64,000 bases of DNA from the NCBI RefSeq assembly GCF_000429325.1, contig NZ_AUBQ01000005.1, forward strand, positions 344,469 to 408,468, given 5' to 3'. Source of the stretch: Fundidesulfovibrio putealis DSM 16056. GTDB lineage: Bacteria; Desulfobacterota; Desulfovibrionia; Desulfovibrionales; Desulfovibrionaceae. Shown here one piece after another: positions 37,516 through 46,574 of the stretch. The notes beneath the pieces are model-generated. The model searched no databases, was not told the DNA's origin, and was given only the letters and a program-made list of their open reading frames with translations. A program made the translations under genes and the position numbers. Position 1 is the stretch's first letter, and each line of letters opens with the position of its first letter.

Positions 37516-38694
37516 CTAGCTTTTCTTGTTCTTCTCGTACTCTTCGATGATGCCCAGGTCCTTGTCGCCGCGCCCGGACAGGCACACCAGTACCTGGCTG
37601 CCCTTGGGGATGCTGGCGGCGTTCTCCAGCACCCAGGCCACGGCGTGGGAGCTCTCCAGCGCCGGGATGATGCCCTCGGAGCGGCACAACGTATGGAACG
37701 CGTTGTAGGCCTGGGTGTCGTTTATGGTGCCGTACTGGGCGCGCCCGCAGTCCTGGAGCCCTGCATGTTCCGGCCCGACGCCGGGGTAGTCCAGGCCCGG
37801 CGCGATGGAGTGCGACGGCTCGATCTGCCCTTCCGGCGTCTGAAGCAGCATGCTCATGGCCCCGTGCAGCACGCCCGCCGTGCCGAGGTTCAGCGGCGCG
37901 GAGTGGTGGCAGCCCGGTTCGCCCGTGCCAGCGGCCTCCACGCCGATCAGTTTGACTTCCTCGTGCGGGATGAACTCGTGGAACGCACCGATGGCGTTGG
38001 AGCCGCCGCCCACGCAGGCCACCACGTAGTCGGGCAGGCGTCCGGCCTTTTTGAGCATCTGGGCCTTGGCCTCCCGGCTGATGACAGACTGGAACTCGCG
38101 CACCAGGGTGGGGAAGGGGTGCGGTCCGGCCGCCGTGCCGAAGCAGTAGTGCGTGGTGCGCTGGTCGGCGATCCAGCGGCGAAGCGCGGCGTTGATTGCG
38201 TCCTTCAGGGTCTGCGTGCCGGAATCGATGGGCACGACAGTTGCGCCCAGAAGACCCATTCGGCGCACGTTGTGCGACTGGCGCACCACGTCGGTTGCGC
38301 CCATGTACACCACGCATTCCAGGTTCAGCATGGCGGCGGCGGTGGCCGTGGCCACGCCGTGCATGCCCGCGCCCGTCTCGGCCAGCAGCACGGACTTGCC
38401 CATGTGCCTGCACAACAGGCCCTGGCCGATGGCGTTGTTAATCTTGTGCGCGCCGGTGTGGTTCAAGTCCTCGCGCTTGAGCCACAGATCGAAGCCGAGC
38501 TTTTTCGAGAGGTTGGGGCAGCGGTACAGGGCCGAGGGCCTGCCCACGTAGTCCTCCAGGATGGAGTGGAACTCGGCCTGGAAGGCCTCGCTCGGCACGA
38601 TGGTGTTCATGGCCTCCTCGATCTCGAGGAGCGGCGGTATGAGCAGCTCTGGGACGAACATGCCTCCGAATTTTCCGAAATAGCCTTTCTGCAT
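37516..38694 (-). CDS. trpB: Tryptophan synthase beta subunit
   Basis: 392 residues, TrpB1-type. PLP lysine K84 in NHTGAHKINNA, FGKFGGMFVPE at the start, AETGAGMHGVATATAAA, and the phosphate loop CVGGGSNAIG are all present. It condenses indole with serine. A partial repeat core (ATGCCTCCGGCGG, 38701-38713) precedes it, and again its GGAGG serves as the Shine-Dalgarno, 9 nt from the ATG. Confidence 0.97.
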   Translation of the reverse strand: MQKGYFGKFGGMFVPELLIPPLLEIEEAMNTIVPSEAFQAEFHSILEDYVGRPSALYRCPNLSKKLGFDLWLKREDLNHTGAHKINNAIGQGLLCRHMGKSVLLAETGAGMHGVATATAAAMLNLECVVYMGATDVVRQSHNVRRMGLLGATVVPIDSGTQTLKDAINAALRRWIADQRTTHYCFGTAAGPHPFPTLVREFQSVISREAKAQMLKKAGRLPDYVVACVGGGSNAIGAFHEFIPHEEVKLIGVEAAGTGEPGCHHSAPLNLGTAGVLHGAMSMLLQTPEGQIEPSHSIAPGLDYPGVGPEHAGLQDCGRAQYGTINDTQAYNAFHTLCRSEGIIPALESSHAVAWVLENAASIPKGSQVLVCLSGRGDKDLGIIEEYEKNKKS

Positions 38695-38826
38695 GGGATG
38701 ATGCCTCCGGCGGACAGGGCAGGAATTTTGGGACGCAGCGGGCCTGGGCCGTCCTGGCCCTGACCCGGCGGGCGCTTTGACGGCGTCCGGTGTGGCTTCC
38801 CGATAATCGTCCTCCCTGGAGCCCCC

Positions 38827-39447
38827 TCAATACCTTTTGATGTTTCGAATCACTCGTTCGACAGTCTCTATGTTTTTTACTCCGGGCGCGGATTCCACCC
38901 CGGAGTTCACGTCCAATCCGTCAGGACGGGCCTGCTCTACGGCCAGGGCCGCGTTGTCCGGAGACAATCCCCCGGCCAGGAGCCACGGGCGCGGCGCATT
39001 CAGGCGCGCCAGCGCGACAAAATCAAGGCTTGTGCCGTGTCCGCCGCCGGACGTGCCGGAGTCGAGCAGCATGAAGGCGCACAGGTCCGCGTAGCGGGCC
39101 ATTTCCTGTTCCAGCGCTTCCAGCGAATCATGGCGCTGCGGCCAGAACACCCGGATGACGCGCTGCGGCCCGACGGCGCGGCAGAAATCCGCGTCCTGCC
39201 CGGCGTGAAGCTGGGCGTAGTCCAGCTTCGCCGTCTCCATGATGCGGTTCACCTCGTCCGCGTCCTGCTCCACGAACACGCCGACCCGCTTGGCGTTTCC
39301 CCGTGCGATGCCAGCCACATGTTCGGGCGTCACGCAGCGCGGGCTGTTCTTGGCGAAGATGAAGCCCAGCAGGTCCACGCCCATCGCATTGATGGCTTCC
39401 ACCTGTTCAGGCAGAGTCATGCCGCAGACTTTGAGCAAAAGGTTCAT
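38827..39447 (-). CDS. trpF: Phosphoribosylanthranilate isomerase
   Basis: 206 residues from ATG 39447. LLKVCGMT (general-base Cys8), GFIFAKNSPRCV, YAQLHAGQD and the phosphate-binding LLAGGLSPDNAALA and GLDVNSGVE define TrpF, a TIM barrel for the third step of tryptophan synthesis. The start is chosen over an upstream ATG (39486) because similarity begins here. Confidence 0.95.
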   Translation of the reverse strand: MNLLLKVCGMTLPEQVEAINAMGVDLLGFIFAKNSPRCVTPEHVAGIARGNAKRVGVFVEQDADEVNRIMETAKLDYAQLHAGQDADFCRAVGPQRVIRVFWPQRHDSLEALEQEMARYADLCAFMLLDSGTSGGGHGTSLDFVALARLNAPRPWLLAGGLSPDNAALAVEQARPDGLDVNSGVESAPGVKNIETVERVIRNIKRY

Positions 39448-39530
39448 CTGCCTTTTCCCCACACAGGCGCGTGCCGGACACCACACAGGGCCTCAGCGTA
39501 CCCTGCTCGAACGGTCGTCGAACCAACCCC

Positions 39531-39573
39531 TATAAGGGTTTCCAAAGGGCGGAGCCCTTTGGCCGCCGGAGGC
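39531..39573 (-). repeat. Dispersed hairpin repeat, type A, trpC-trpF gap
   Basis: TATAAGGGTTTCC, the hairpin AAAGGGC-GGA-GCCCTTT, then GGCCGCCGGAGGC. A second bare core GGCCGCCGGAGGC follows at 39601-39613. Both lie in the 201-nt gap between trpC and trpF. Confidence 0.85.
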
Positions 39574-39648
39574 ATATTCTCTTCTGCCTTCCTGCCTCTA
39601 GGCCGCCGGAGGCTTCTTCCACGACTCACTCCCCGCATCCCGGTCACC

Positions 39649-40419
39649 TCACCCAGCCTGCGCCGTCAGCTTCTTCAGCGCCGCGCCGGGGTCGGCCTCA
39701 CGCATGAGCGACGTGCCGACCAGCACGGCGTCGTAGCCTGCGTCCACCATGCGCGCGACGTCGGCGGGCGTCTCGATGCCGCTGGCGGCGATCCAGATCT
39801 GCCCGTCCTGCTTGTGCTTCGCCAAGCGCTCGGCCACGGCGAGGTCGGTGGTCAGCGTGTCCAAGTCGCGGTTGTTGACCTGAATGATCTCGGGGTCCAG
39901 GGGCAGGACCTTTTCCAGATCGGCCTCGTCGAACACTTCGACCACGGCGGCCAGCTCGAAGGCCATGGCGAGGCCGAGCATCTCGCGCAGCTCGTCCTGG
40001 GTGCTCATGCGCGCGATGAGCAGGAAGGCCGAGGCTGGGGTGGCCGCCGTCTCGATCACCTGCACGGGGTGCAGGATGAAGTCCTTGCGCAGCATGGGCA
40101 GGCCCGCGCCGCACATGCGCTCCAGGAAGCCGAGGCTGCCTTTGAAGTGGGCCTCCTCGGTGAGCACCGAGATGGCGGCGGCTCCGGCTTCCTTGTAGGC
40201 CTGGGCGACGGCTTCCGGCGTGAGGTTCACGTTGATCTCGCCGCGCGAGGGTGATGCGCGCTTGTACTCGGCGATCACCGCGCCGGGACCGGCCTCCCAG
40301 AGGGCGCGGATGAAGTCTGGGCGCTCGCCCTCGAAGGGCGGGGGCATAAGCCCCTGGTCTTCCTGCTCGATCAGGCGGGCGATGTCGGCGGCTTTGGCCT
40401 CGCGGAATTTCTCAAGCAT
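39649..40419 (-). CDS. trpC: Indole-3-glycerol phosphate synthase
   Basis: 256 residues. VIAEYKRASPSRGEIN, SVLTEEAHFKGSLGFLERM, LRKDFILHPVQVIE, VNNRDLDTL and the ASGIETPADVARM phosphate site match TrpC. It cyclises CdRP to indole-3-glycerol phosphate. Monofunctional; trpF is separate. The start overlaps the trpD end by 8 nt. Confidence 0.96.
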   Translation of the reverse strand: MLEKFREAKAADIARLIEQEDQGLMPPPFEGERPDFIRALWEAGPGAVIAEYKRASPSRGEINVNLTPEAVAQAYKEAGAAAISVLTEEAHFKGSLGFLERMCGAGLPMLRKDFILHPVQVIETAATPASAFLLIARMSTQDELREMLGLAMAFELAAVVEVFDEADLEKVLPLDPEIIQVNNRDLDTLTTDLAVAERLAKHKQDGQIWIAASGIETPADVARMVDAGYDAVLVGTSLMREADPGAALKKLTAQAG

Positions 40420-41410
40420 GGATCTGTCCGCTCCAGAATTTGGCGGCAGCGCCGGAGGAGACGGCGTCGCGGGCCTTGTCGATGCCCTGCTTAAGCGTCA
40501 GGCCGTCTTCCAGAAGATGCAGGCACGCGCCCAGGTTCAGGGCCAGCATGTCCTTCATGGCCTCGGGGCCGTGTCCTTCCAGGAGCTCCAGCAGCACGGC
40601 CACGGCTTCGTCCTTGCTGGCCACGGCCACCTCGGAGAGCTTGTGCAGCGGGATGCCGTAATCCTGCGGGTCCAGGCGCTCGCGACGCATCCAGCCGTCG
40701 CGCACCCAGCAGACCTCGGCGGGGCCGAAGGGAGAGAGCTCGTCGAAGCCGCCCGCGCCGTGCACCACGATGGCCCGGCGAACGCCCGTGAGGGACAGAG
40801 CCTCGGCGATGAGCGGCACGAAGCTGGCGGTGGGCACGCCCAAAAGCTGATGCGTGGGGCGGGCCGGGTTCAGAAGCGGCCCCATGAGGTTGAACAGGGT
40901 GCGCGCGCCGAGCTCCTTGCGAATGGGCATGATGCGCTTGAAGGCCGGGTGGAAGTTGGGGGCGAAGAGGAACACGAAGTTGCGCCGCGCCAGTTCGGCT
41001 GCGACCGTCTCCGGCTCCACGGTGAGGCCCAGGCCCAGGGACTCGATGATGTCCGCCGAGCCGCAGGTGGAGGACACGGAGCGGTTGCCGTGCTTGACCA
41101 CCTTGTGGCCGAGGGCCGCCAGATACAGGGCCACGGCGGTGGAGCAGTTGAAAGAGCAGGTGTTGTCGCCGCCGGTGCCGCAGGTGTCGATGCGGTCGCC
41201 TTCCAGGCCGGGGACGAGGCGGGCTTCTTCCAGCGCGGCCTTCACGCCGCAGGCGATCTCCAGGCCGGTCTCACCCTTGGTCTTAAGGCCCATGAGGAAC
41301 GCCCCGACGCAGGACGCGGGCATCTCGCCGGTGTACATGGCGCGAAACGATTTCAGGGCCTGTTCTTCGGTAAGGTTCTTGCCGATGGCCAGATGTTCCA
41401 GGACTTCCAT
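40412..41410 (-). CDS. trpD: Anthranilate phosphoribosyltransferase
   Basis: 332 residues. DTCGTGGDNTCSFNCSTA (PRPP site, 76-93), KHGNRSVSSTCGSADIIESLG, and NLMGPLLNPARP are conserved. It is not fused to trpG. AAGGAG lies 5 nt before ATG 41410. It is separated from trpG by the DUF2971 gene and a 66-nt gap. Confidence 0.97.
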   Translation of the reverse strand: MEVLEHLAIGKNLTEEQALKSFRAMYTGEMPASCVGAFLMGLKTKGETGLEIACGVKAALEEARLVPGLEGDRIDTCGTGGDNTCSFNCSTAVALYLAALGHKVVKHGNRSVSSTCGSADIIESLGLGLTVEPETVAAELARRNFVFLFAPNFHPAFKRIMPIRKELGARTLFNLMGPLLNPARPTHQLLGVPTASFVPLIAEALSLTGVRRAIVVHGAGGFDELSPFGPAEVCWVRDGWMRRERLDPQDYGIPLHKLSEVAVASKDEAVAVLLELLEGHGPEAMKDMLALNLGACLHLLEDGLTLKQGIDKARDAVSSGAAAKFWSGQIHA

Positions 41411-41476
41411 GGAGACTCCTTGTTCCCGGCGGCAGGGACGCGCCCGCCGCCGTCAGGTCTTTTTATATGCCGGGCG

Positions 41477-42211
41477 TTACCGCTTGTTTCCGGGAAAATT
41501 GAACAATGTGGAGCGGATCAGCCGCTCTCCCAAACCCTGCTTGTCGATGATGGCCTGGGTCAGCTCGAACTGCCAGGGCTCGGACAGGGGCGACACGTAG
41601 ATCTTGTCCACGATGTCCGCCGGTTCCACGGGGATGTGCAGCCCGAAGCTGTCCAGGAGCCTTGGGTTGTCGTCCCCGCCGTCGTTAATGAAGATCAGCC
41701 GGAACTCGCGCTCGTGCTCGAAGGGTTTGCGCTTAAGCAGCGCAAAGTCGAAGATGTCCGAGATGACGCAGTCGTCCTTTATCATGTCCTTGTAGAGGAC
41801 CTTTCCGGCAGTCAGTTCGTGCGGGGCCATCTCGCTCATGATGCGCCCGAAGGTGGTGCGAATGGCTATGGAGTGGCCGGAGCCGCCGAACAGCTTCCAC
41901 ATGGCCTCGGACTCGTACTCGTTGATGTGCCAGGAGTTCAGGAACACCTTGGAGCGGGCGGAGTTGATGTATTGTTCGTGCGCGGCGATGAAGTCCCTCT
42001 CGGCCTGGGGCATGGACCCCTTCCTGTCGCCCAGGCACATGTCTGGGGGCATGATGCACTCGAAGGGGTCGGTGAGCTTGTCCGAGCGGCGAAAATACAG
42101 ACGCTTCAACAGGAGAAAGTCCAGGAACTTCTCGAAGGTCAGGTACTTCCACAGCGTGGTTTCGCTTCCGGCCACGTCGCTTGGCGACAGGTTTCGTATG
42201 GAGAGGGGCAT
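41477..42211 (-). CDS. DUF2971 protein inside the trp operon
   Basis: 244 residues. TTLWKYLTFEKFLDFLLLKRLYFRRSDKLTDPFE near the N-terminus, a central FLNSWHINEYESEAMWKLFGGS and KPFEHEREFRLIF are the hallmarks of DUF2971 (PF11185), a family of unknown function often seen in variable or phage-related regions. It starts 15 nt after trpG (GAGG at 6 nt) and ends 66 nt before trpD. It must therefore be transcribed with tryptophan genes. Composition is similar to its neighbours. Confidence 0.85.
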   Translation of the reverse strand: MPLSIRNLSPSDVAGSETTLWKYLTFEKFLDFLLLKRLYFRRSDKLTDPFECIMPPDMCLGDRKGSMPQAERDFIAAHEQYINSARSKVFLNSWHINEYESEAMWKLFGGSGHSIAIRTTFGRIMSEMAPHELTAGKVLYKDMIKDDCVISDIFDFALLKRKPFEHEREFRLIFINDGGDDNPRLLDSFGLHIPVEPADIVDKIYVSPLSEPWQFELTQAIIDKQGLGERLIRSTLFNFPGNKR

Positions 42212-42226
42212 GGGTCGCCTCGCGCC

Positions 42227-42799
42227 TTATGCGATCTTGTCCGGAAAGTTCGACAGCATCTTCATGCCTTCGGGCGTCAGCACGCTCTCCGGGTGAAACT
42301 GCACGCCAACCCAGGGCCGGTCCTTCCAGCGAAGCCCCATGACCTCGTTCTCGTCAGTCCAGGCGGTGATCTCCAGCTTCTCCGGGGCTTTATGTGCCAG
42401 AACCAGGAGCGAGTGATACCGGCAGACCTCCATGGGGTTGGACACGCCCGTGAACAAGCCGGACTCGCGGTGCGTCACCAGGCTGGTCTTGCCGTGCATG
42501 ATCCTGTCCGCCACCACCACGGGCGCGCCCGCAAAGTGCCCCAGGATCTGATGCCCCAGGCATACGCCCAGAACCGGCGTCTTCCTGGGCAGACGCTCCA
42601 GGAACTGCAGGCACAGCCCGGCGTTCTCCGGCCTGCTGGGGCCGGGCGAGATGCAGCACATCTCAAGCTTGCCGGACTCGGCCAGCTCAAGCACTTCCGG
42701 GTCGTCGTTCTTCTTCACGACGGGCTCAAGGCCCAGCTGCTGGAAGTACTGCACCAGATTGAAGGTGAAGGAGTCGAAATTATCTATGAGCAAAAACAT
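42227..42799 (-). CDS. trpG: Anthranilate synthase component II (glutamine amidotransferase)
   Basis: 190 residues. Nucleophile C80 in PVLGVCLGHQILG, SPGPSRPENAG, and the His-Glu pair in VQFHPESVLTPEG complete the class I amidotransferase triad. It supplies ammonia to TrpE. The start overlaps the trpE 3' end by 20 nt. It could also serve para-aminobenzoate synthase, as in some bacteria. Confidence 0.96.
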   Translation of the reverse strand: MFLLIDNFDSFTFNLVQYFQQLGLEPVVKKNDDPEVLELAESGKLEMCCISPGPSRPENAGLCLQFLERLPRKTPVLGVCLGHQILGHFAGAPVVVADRIMHGKTSLVTHRESGLFTGVSNPMEVCRYHSLLVLAHKAPEKLEITAWTDENEVMGLRWKDRPWVGVQFHPESVLTPEGMKMLSNFPDKIA

Positions 42800-44192
42800 C
42801 GCCTTCCTCCTGTCCAGCCAGTACTTCAGCCAGAACGCGGGCCTTGTTGTGCACTTCCTGCCATTCCTTGTCCGGGTCGGAGTCGAACACGATCCCGGCT
42901 CCGGTCTGCCACTGCACCATGCCGTCGCGGAACCACATGGAGCGGATGAGTATGCCCGTGTCCAGGTCCACGCGGCCCTTGTCCAGGCCCAGCCAGCCGA
43001 TGGCTCCGGCGTAGGGGCCGCGACCGATGGTCTCGGTGTCCGCGATGATCTCCATGGCGCGCACCTTGGGCGCGCCGCTGACCGTGCCCGCCGGGAACAC
43101 CGAGCCGATCACGTCCAGGGCGTCCAGGTCGTCTTTGAGCGTCGCGGTGACGTAGGAGGTCAGGTGCAGGACGTGCGAGAACTTCTCCACCTGCATGAAC
43201 TTTTCCACGCGCACGCTGCCGGGCTTGGCGATGCGCCCCAGGTCGTTTCGGCCAAGGTCCACGAGCATCACGTGCTCGGCGCGCTCCTTGGGGTCGGCCA
43301 GCAGGTCCTGGGCGTAGAAGTCGTCTTCTGCCTCGTCCTTGCCGCGCGGGCGGGTTCCTGCGATGGGCGCGGTGGTGAGGGTGCCGTTCACGCAGCGCAC
43401 CAGGAACTCCGGCGAGGAGCCCACCATGGTGATGCGCGGCAGGCGCACGAAGAACATGTAGGGCGAGGGGTTCACCTGGCGCAGGCGGCGGTACACGGAG
43501 AAGGGGTCGCCGTTGAAGGGGGCCTGGAAGCGGTTGGAGAGCACCACCTGGATGCACTCGCCCTGATGGATCAGGTCCTTGGCCTTGCGCACGCCTTCCA
43601 GGAAGGCCTTCTCACCGGGATGATGCAGCACGCCGCCCATCTCGGGCTTCTCCGTGGGGCGCAATACCGCCGAGGCGTCCAGCTTTGGCCGCATGCCGCC
43701 GCCCAGGGAGAGCAGGCAGCAGCGGTGGCGCAGGTGGTCGAACAGCACCACGTGGCCGGGCAGGCACAGGGTGCACTCCACGTCCTTCTCGGGGATGACC
43801 TTGGCGATCTTGGGCTCGAACAGCGCGGCAGCGCCGTAGCCGAAGTAGCCGTACAGGCCACGCGTGATGCCGGGCAGGTCCGTGAATCCCTCGGGCGGCG
43901 TGACCGTGATGGCGGCCATCAGCTCGCGCACGCCTTCCAGGAAGGGGCGGCCGTTCAATTCTTCAAGCGGCTTGAGGCGGTCGTCGCGCGTGGTGAGCGC
44001 GAGCTTGCCGTCCTGGCAGTTGGCGGTCAGGCGGAAATCCCAGGCCAGGATCGAGTAGCGGCCAAGGCGTCCGTCCACCTCGGCGGACTCGAAGAGTATG
44101 CCCGGCCTGTCGCCCACCAGTCCCAGGTACAGGCTGATGGGCGTCTGCACGTCGGCGGGCAGCCACTTTGCTTCCTGCAAGAGTTCGATCAT
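42780..44192 (-). CDS. trpE: Anthranilate synthase component I
   Basis: 470 residues from ATG 44192. The N-terminal FESAEVDGRLGRYSILAWDF corresponds to the LLESA-type tryptophan-binding site, so feedback inhibition is likely. The chorismate domain has IAGTRPRGKDEAEDDF, DLGRNDLGRIAKPGSVRV, FPAGTVSGAPKVRAMEII and GIGPY-like RGPYAGAIGWLG. It makes anthranilate from chorismate with TrpG. It is first of the trp genes, 168 nt after tyrA, with a type A repeat in the gap. Confidence 0.97.
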   Translation of the reverse strand: MIELLQEAKWLPADVQTPISLYLGLVGDRPGILFESAEVDGRLGRYSILAWDFRLTANCQDGKLALTTRDDRLKPLEELNGRPFLEGVRELMAAITVTPPEGFTDLPGITRGLYGYFGYGAAALFEPKIAKVIPEKDVECTLCLPGHVVLFDHLRHRCCLLSLGGGMRPKLDASAVLRPTEKPEMGGVLHHPGEKAFLEGVRKAKDLIHQGECIQVVLSNRFQAPFNGDPFSVYRRLRQVNPSPYMFFVRLPRITMVGSSPEFLVRCVNGTLTTAPIAGTRPRGKDEAEDDFYAQDLLADPKERAEHVMLVDLGRNDLGRIAKPGSVRVEKFMQVEKFSHVLHLTSYVTATLKDDLDALDVIGSVFPAGTVSGAPKVRAMEIIADTETIGRGPYAGAIGWLGLDKGRVDLDTGILIRSMWFRDGMVQWQTGAGIVFDSDPDKEWQEVHNKARVLAEVLAGQEEGDVFAHR

Positions 44193-44314
44193 GGCGCGTC
44201 CCTTTTCGTCTCGTATGCGTTCGGTTGCGTGACGGCGTTTTGCCATGGCCGGGGAGGGCGAGCCTGCCGGGCCATGCGGTTATGGTCGTTGCCGGGATGC
44301 GCCGGAGGGGGAAA

Positions 44315-44358
44315 GCCTCCGGCGGCCAAAGGGCTTCGCCCTTGTGGAATCCCTTATA
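44315..44358 (+). repeat. Dispersed hairpin repeat, type A, tyrA-trpE gap
   Basis: GCCTCCGGCGGCC, AAAGGGC-TTC-GCCCTT, then GTGGAATCCCTTATA. Same orientation as the copy at 16223, immediately after the tyrA stop. Confidence 0.85.
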
Positions 44359-44360
44359 AT

Positions 44361-45188
44361 TTATCCCTGACGTTTTGGGTCGAGTGGGCGAGGCGGCGGG
44401 CAAGCCTTGCGCGCCTCGTCCTTCCACCAGCCCTTGGCCCGCTCCACCAGGAGCTCCAGGTCGCCGCCCGCCGCCACGTTCAGGTAGCTGCGGTAGGACC
44501 GCACGGCCTCCAGGCTGTAGGGGTTGGCCTCGTAGATCAGCCGGAACAGGTCCGCGTCTTCGAGGATCAGCTTCTTTGCCGCGTCCAGACGCCGGGTGAA
44601 GGAGGGCGTCAGGAAGCGCGAAAACTCGTCGTGGTTGGCCTGGGCCGCCAAGTACGCCACCGTGGACACGAAATTGAGCCCCTGCACGTAGGCCATGGCC
44701 CGGTCGTGCTCGTGCGCCGTGGCCCGGAAGGGGGCGAATCCCAGGCGCGTGAGCAGCTCTTCCGTTTCGCGGCATGATTCATCACCGCGACCGGGGCAGA
44801 CCGCCACCCGCAGGGGCTCGCCCTCCGGAGGCTTGGGGCCGAACAGCGGGTGCGTTCCGACTACAGGGCCGGGGTGCAGGGCCATCATCTCTTCCAGCGG
44901 GCGCACCTTCACCGAGCAGATGTCGGCCACGATGCACCCCCTGGGGATGCGCGGGCCGAGCTGGGCCAGCACTTCGCCCACCACCTGGGCCGGAACGCAC
45001 AGGAGCACCAGGTCGGACCTGGGCAGGGCGCGCTCCAGGGCGTCGGGCATAAAGGGCGCGTCCAGCTCGTGGCAGGCAAGCCCCTCCCGGCGGCAGCGCG
45101 ACACGAACAGCCGCCCCATCTTGCCGGAAGCGCCCACCACGGAGATGGTGCGTATGCCTTGGGCCTGGCTCAACGGGTAAGCCCCCAC
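44361..45188 (-). CDS. tyrA: Prephenate dehydrogenase (TyrA)
   Basis: 275 residues. Rossmann motif SVVGASGKMGRLF near residue 16, VLLCVPAQVV, VADICSVK and the catalytic-site HPLFGPKPP are visible. The first catalytic residue set matches prephenate (not arogenate-specific) enzymes only loosely, so cofactor and substrate choice remain open. No ACT domain is present, so feedback by tyrosine would need the catalytic core. It overlaps aroA by 19 nt. Confidence 0.88.
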   Translation of the reverse strand: MGAYPLSQAQGIRTISVVGASGKMGRLFVSRCRREGLACHELDAPFMPDALERALPRSDLVLLCVPAQVVGEVLAQLGPRIPRGCIVADICSVKVRPLEEMMALHPGPVVGTHPLFGPKPPEGEPLRVAVCPGRGDESCRETEELLTRLGFAPFRATAHEHDRAMAYVQGLNFVSTVAYLAAQANHDEFSRFLTPSFTRRLDAAKKLILEDADLFRLIYEANPYSLEAVRSYRSYLNVAAGGDLELLVERAKGWWKDEARKACPPPRPLDPKRQG

Positions 45189-46489
45189 TGGTCCCAGAAG
45201 CCGGGGAAGCTCTTGGCCACGCAGCCGGGCTTGTCCAGGCGCACGTCCACTCCCGCAAGCTCCAGCAGAGACAAGCTCATGGCCATGCGGTGGTCGCCGT
45301 AGGTGCTAAACTCCACCGGGGCCGAGGTGGCGATGGGAGTCGAAGTCACGGACAGGCCGTCCTCGAAGGTCTCCACCTTCGCGCCGATCTTGCGCAACTC
45401 GTCGGCGCAGGCCTGGAGCCGGTCGGACTCCTTGATGCGCAGGTGCGCCACGTTGCGGATGGTGGTCGTCCCCTCGGCCTGGGCGGCCACGGCGCACACC
45501 GTGGGCACCAGATCCGGGCAGGAGCCCATGTCCAGCTCCACGCCGTGCAGCTTCTCACCAGAGCGCGAGACGGTCACGCCCGCGTCGTCCCAGGTGATGC
45601 GCGCGCCCATGCGTTCCAGGATATTGAGTATTGCCTTGTCGCCCTGGAGCGAGTCGCGGCGCAGTCCGCGCACCAGCACAGGCCGCTGTCCCACGGCCCC
45701 GGCGGCCAGGAAGTAGGACGCGTTGGACCAGTCGCCCTCCACGGTGTAGGTGCGGGGCCGGTACGTGGCGGGCTCCACGGCGAAGCGCAGCTTGCCGGGG
45801 GCCACGTCGGTCACTTCGGTGAAGGCCTTGCTCTTCCAGAAGCCGTCTTCCAGGGCCTCCACCAGCACCTCAACGCCGAAGTCGGCCATGGCCATGAGCG
45901 TCAGCGACACGTAGGGCCAGGACACCACCTTGTCGCCGCCGATGCCGATGACCATGGGGCGCTTGGCCAGGGGCGCGGCCAGCAGCATGCCGGACAGGTA
46001 CTGGCTGGACTCCTCCAGGCTTATCATCGCGTCGCCGCCGGAGAGGCCCTCTGTACGGATGACGAAGGGCGGGTAGCCGGGCTTGTCGTCCCACTCAAAG
46101 ACCGGGCCGAGCGGCTCCAGGGCTTCGGTCAGCTGGCCGATGGGGCGATCGTGCATGCGGCCCTCGCCGTGGATGCGAAACAGCCCCGTGCCAGCGGCCA
46201 GCACAGCGGTGAGCAGGCGGCAGGTGGTGCCGGACTCGCCCACGTCGCAGTCCGCCGGGGTCTGCGCGCCGCCCTTGGGCTGGCCGCCGATGCCGGTGAT
46301 CTCCCAGCCGCGCTCGGTATGGCGGAACACCGCGCCGCAGGCCGACAGGCAGCGGCGGGTGCGGATCAGGTCGTCCGAGTCCAGGGCGTCGATGACCAGG
46401 GACTCGCCCTGGGCCAGGGCCGCGCAGATGAAGGCGCGGTGTGACACGGACTTGGAAGCCGGGGCTTTTATATCGATGACGGATGACAC
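45170..46489 (-). CDS. aroA: 3-phosphoshikimate 1-carboxyvinyltransferase (EPSP synthase)
   Basis: 439 residues. APASKSVSHRAFICAAL at the N-terminus, GESGTTCRLLTAVLAAG, GEGRMHDRPIGQLTEAL, GDWSNASYFLAAG and RIKESDRLQACADELRKIG are the EPSPS signature segments. It converts shikimate-3-phosphate plus PEP to EPSP. Its gap to pheA is 85 nt and it is coupled to tyrA. Confidence 0.96.
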   Translation of the reverse strand: MSSVIDIKAPASKSVSHRAFICAALAQGESLVIDALDSDDLIRTRRCLSACGAVFRHTERGWEITGIGGQPKGGAQTPADCDVGESGTTCRLLTAVLAAGTGLFRIHGEGRMHDRPIGQLTEALEPLGPVFEWDDKPGYPPFVIRTEGLSGGDAMISLEESSQYLSGMLLAAPLAKRPMVIGIGGDKVVSWPYVSLTLMAMADFGVEVLVEALEDGFWKSKAFTEVTDVAPGKLRFAVEPATYRPRTYTVEGDWSNASYFLAAGAVGQRPVLVRGLRRDSLQGDKAILNILERMGARITWDDAGVTVSRSGEKLHGVELDMGSCPDLVPTVCAVAAQAEGTTTIRNVAHLRIKESDRLQACADELRKIGAKVETFEDGLSVTSTPIATSAPVEFSTYGDHRMAMSLSLLELAGVDVRLDKPGCVAKSFPGFWDQWGLTR

Positions 46490-46574
46490 TGTCGTTACCT
46501 CGTGGACCCGATGGGTCCGGTATGGTCCTGGCGCTTTTCGCGCGCCATGCTTCTGTCCGGTTGGGCGCGCTCGC

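Noticed and set aside
40220..42949. Plus-strand open frame of 909 codons opposite trpC, trpD, DUF2971 and trpG
   Set aside because: A codon-bias shadow of well-identified minus-strand genes. The same applies to the frames at 5866-7050 (opposite echA) and 60737-62464 (opposite uvrD).
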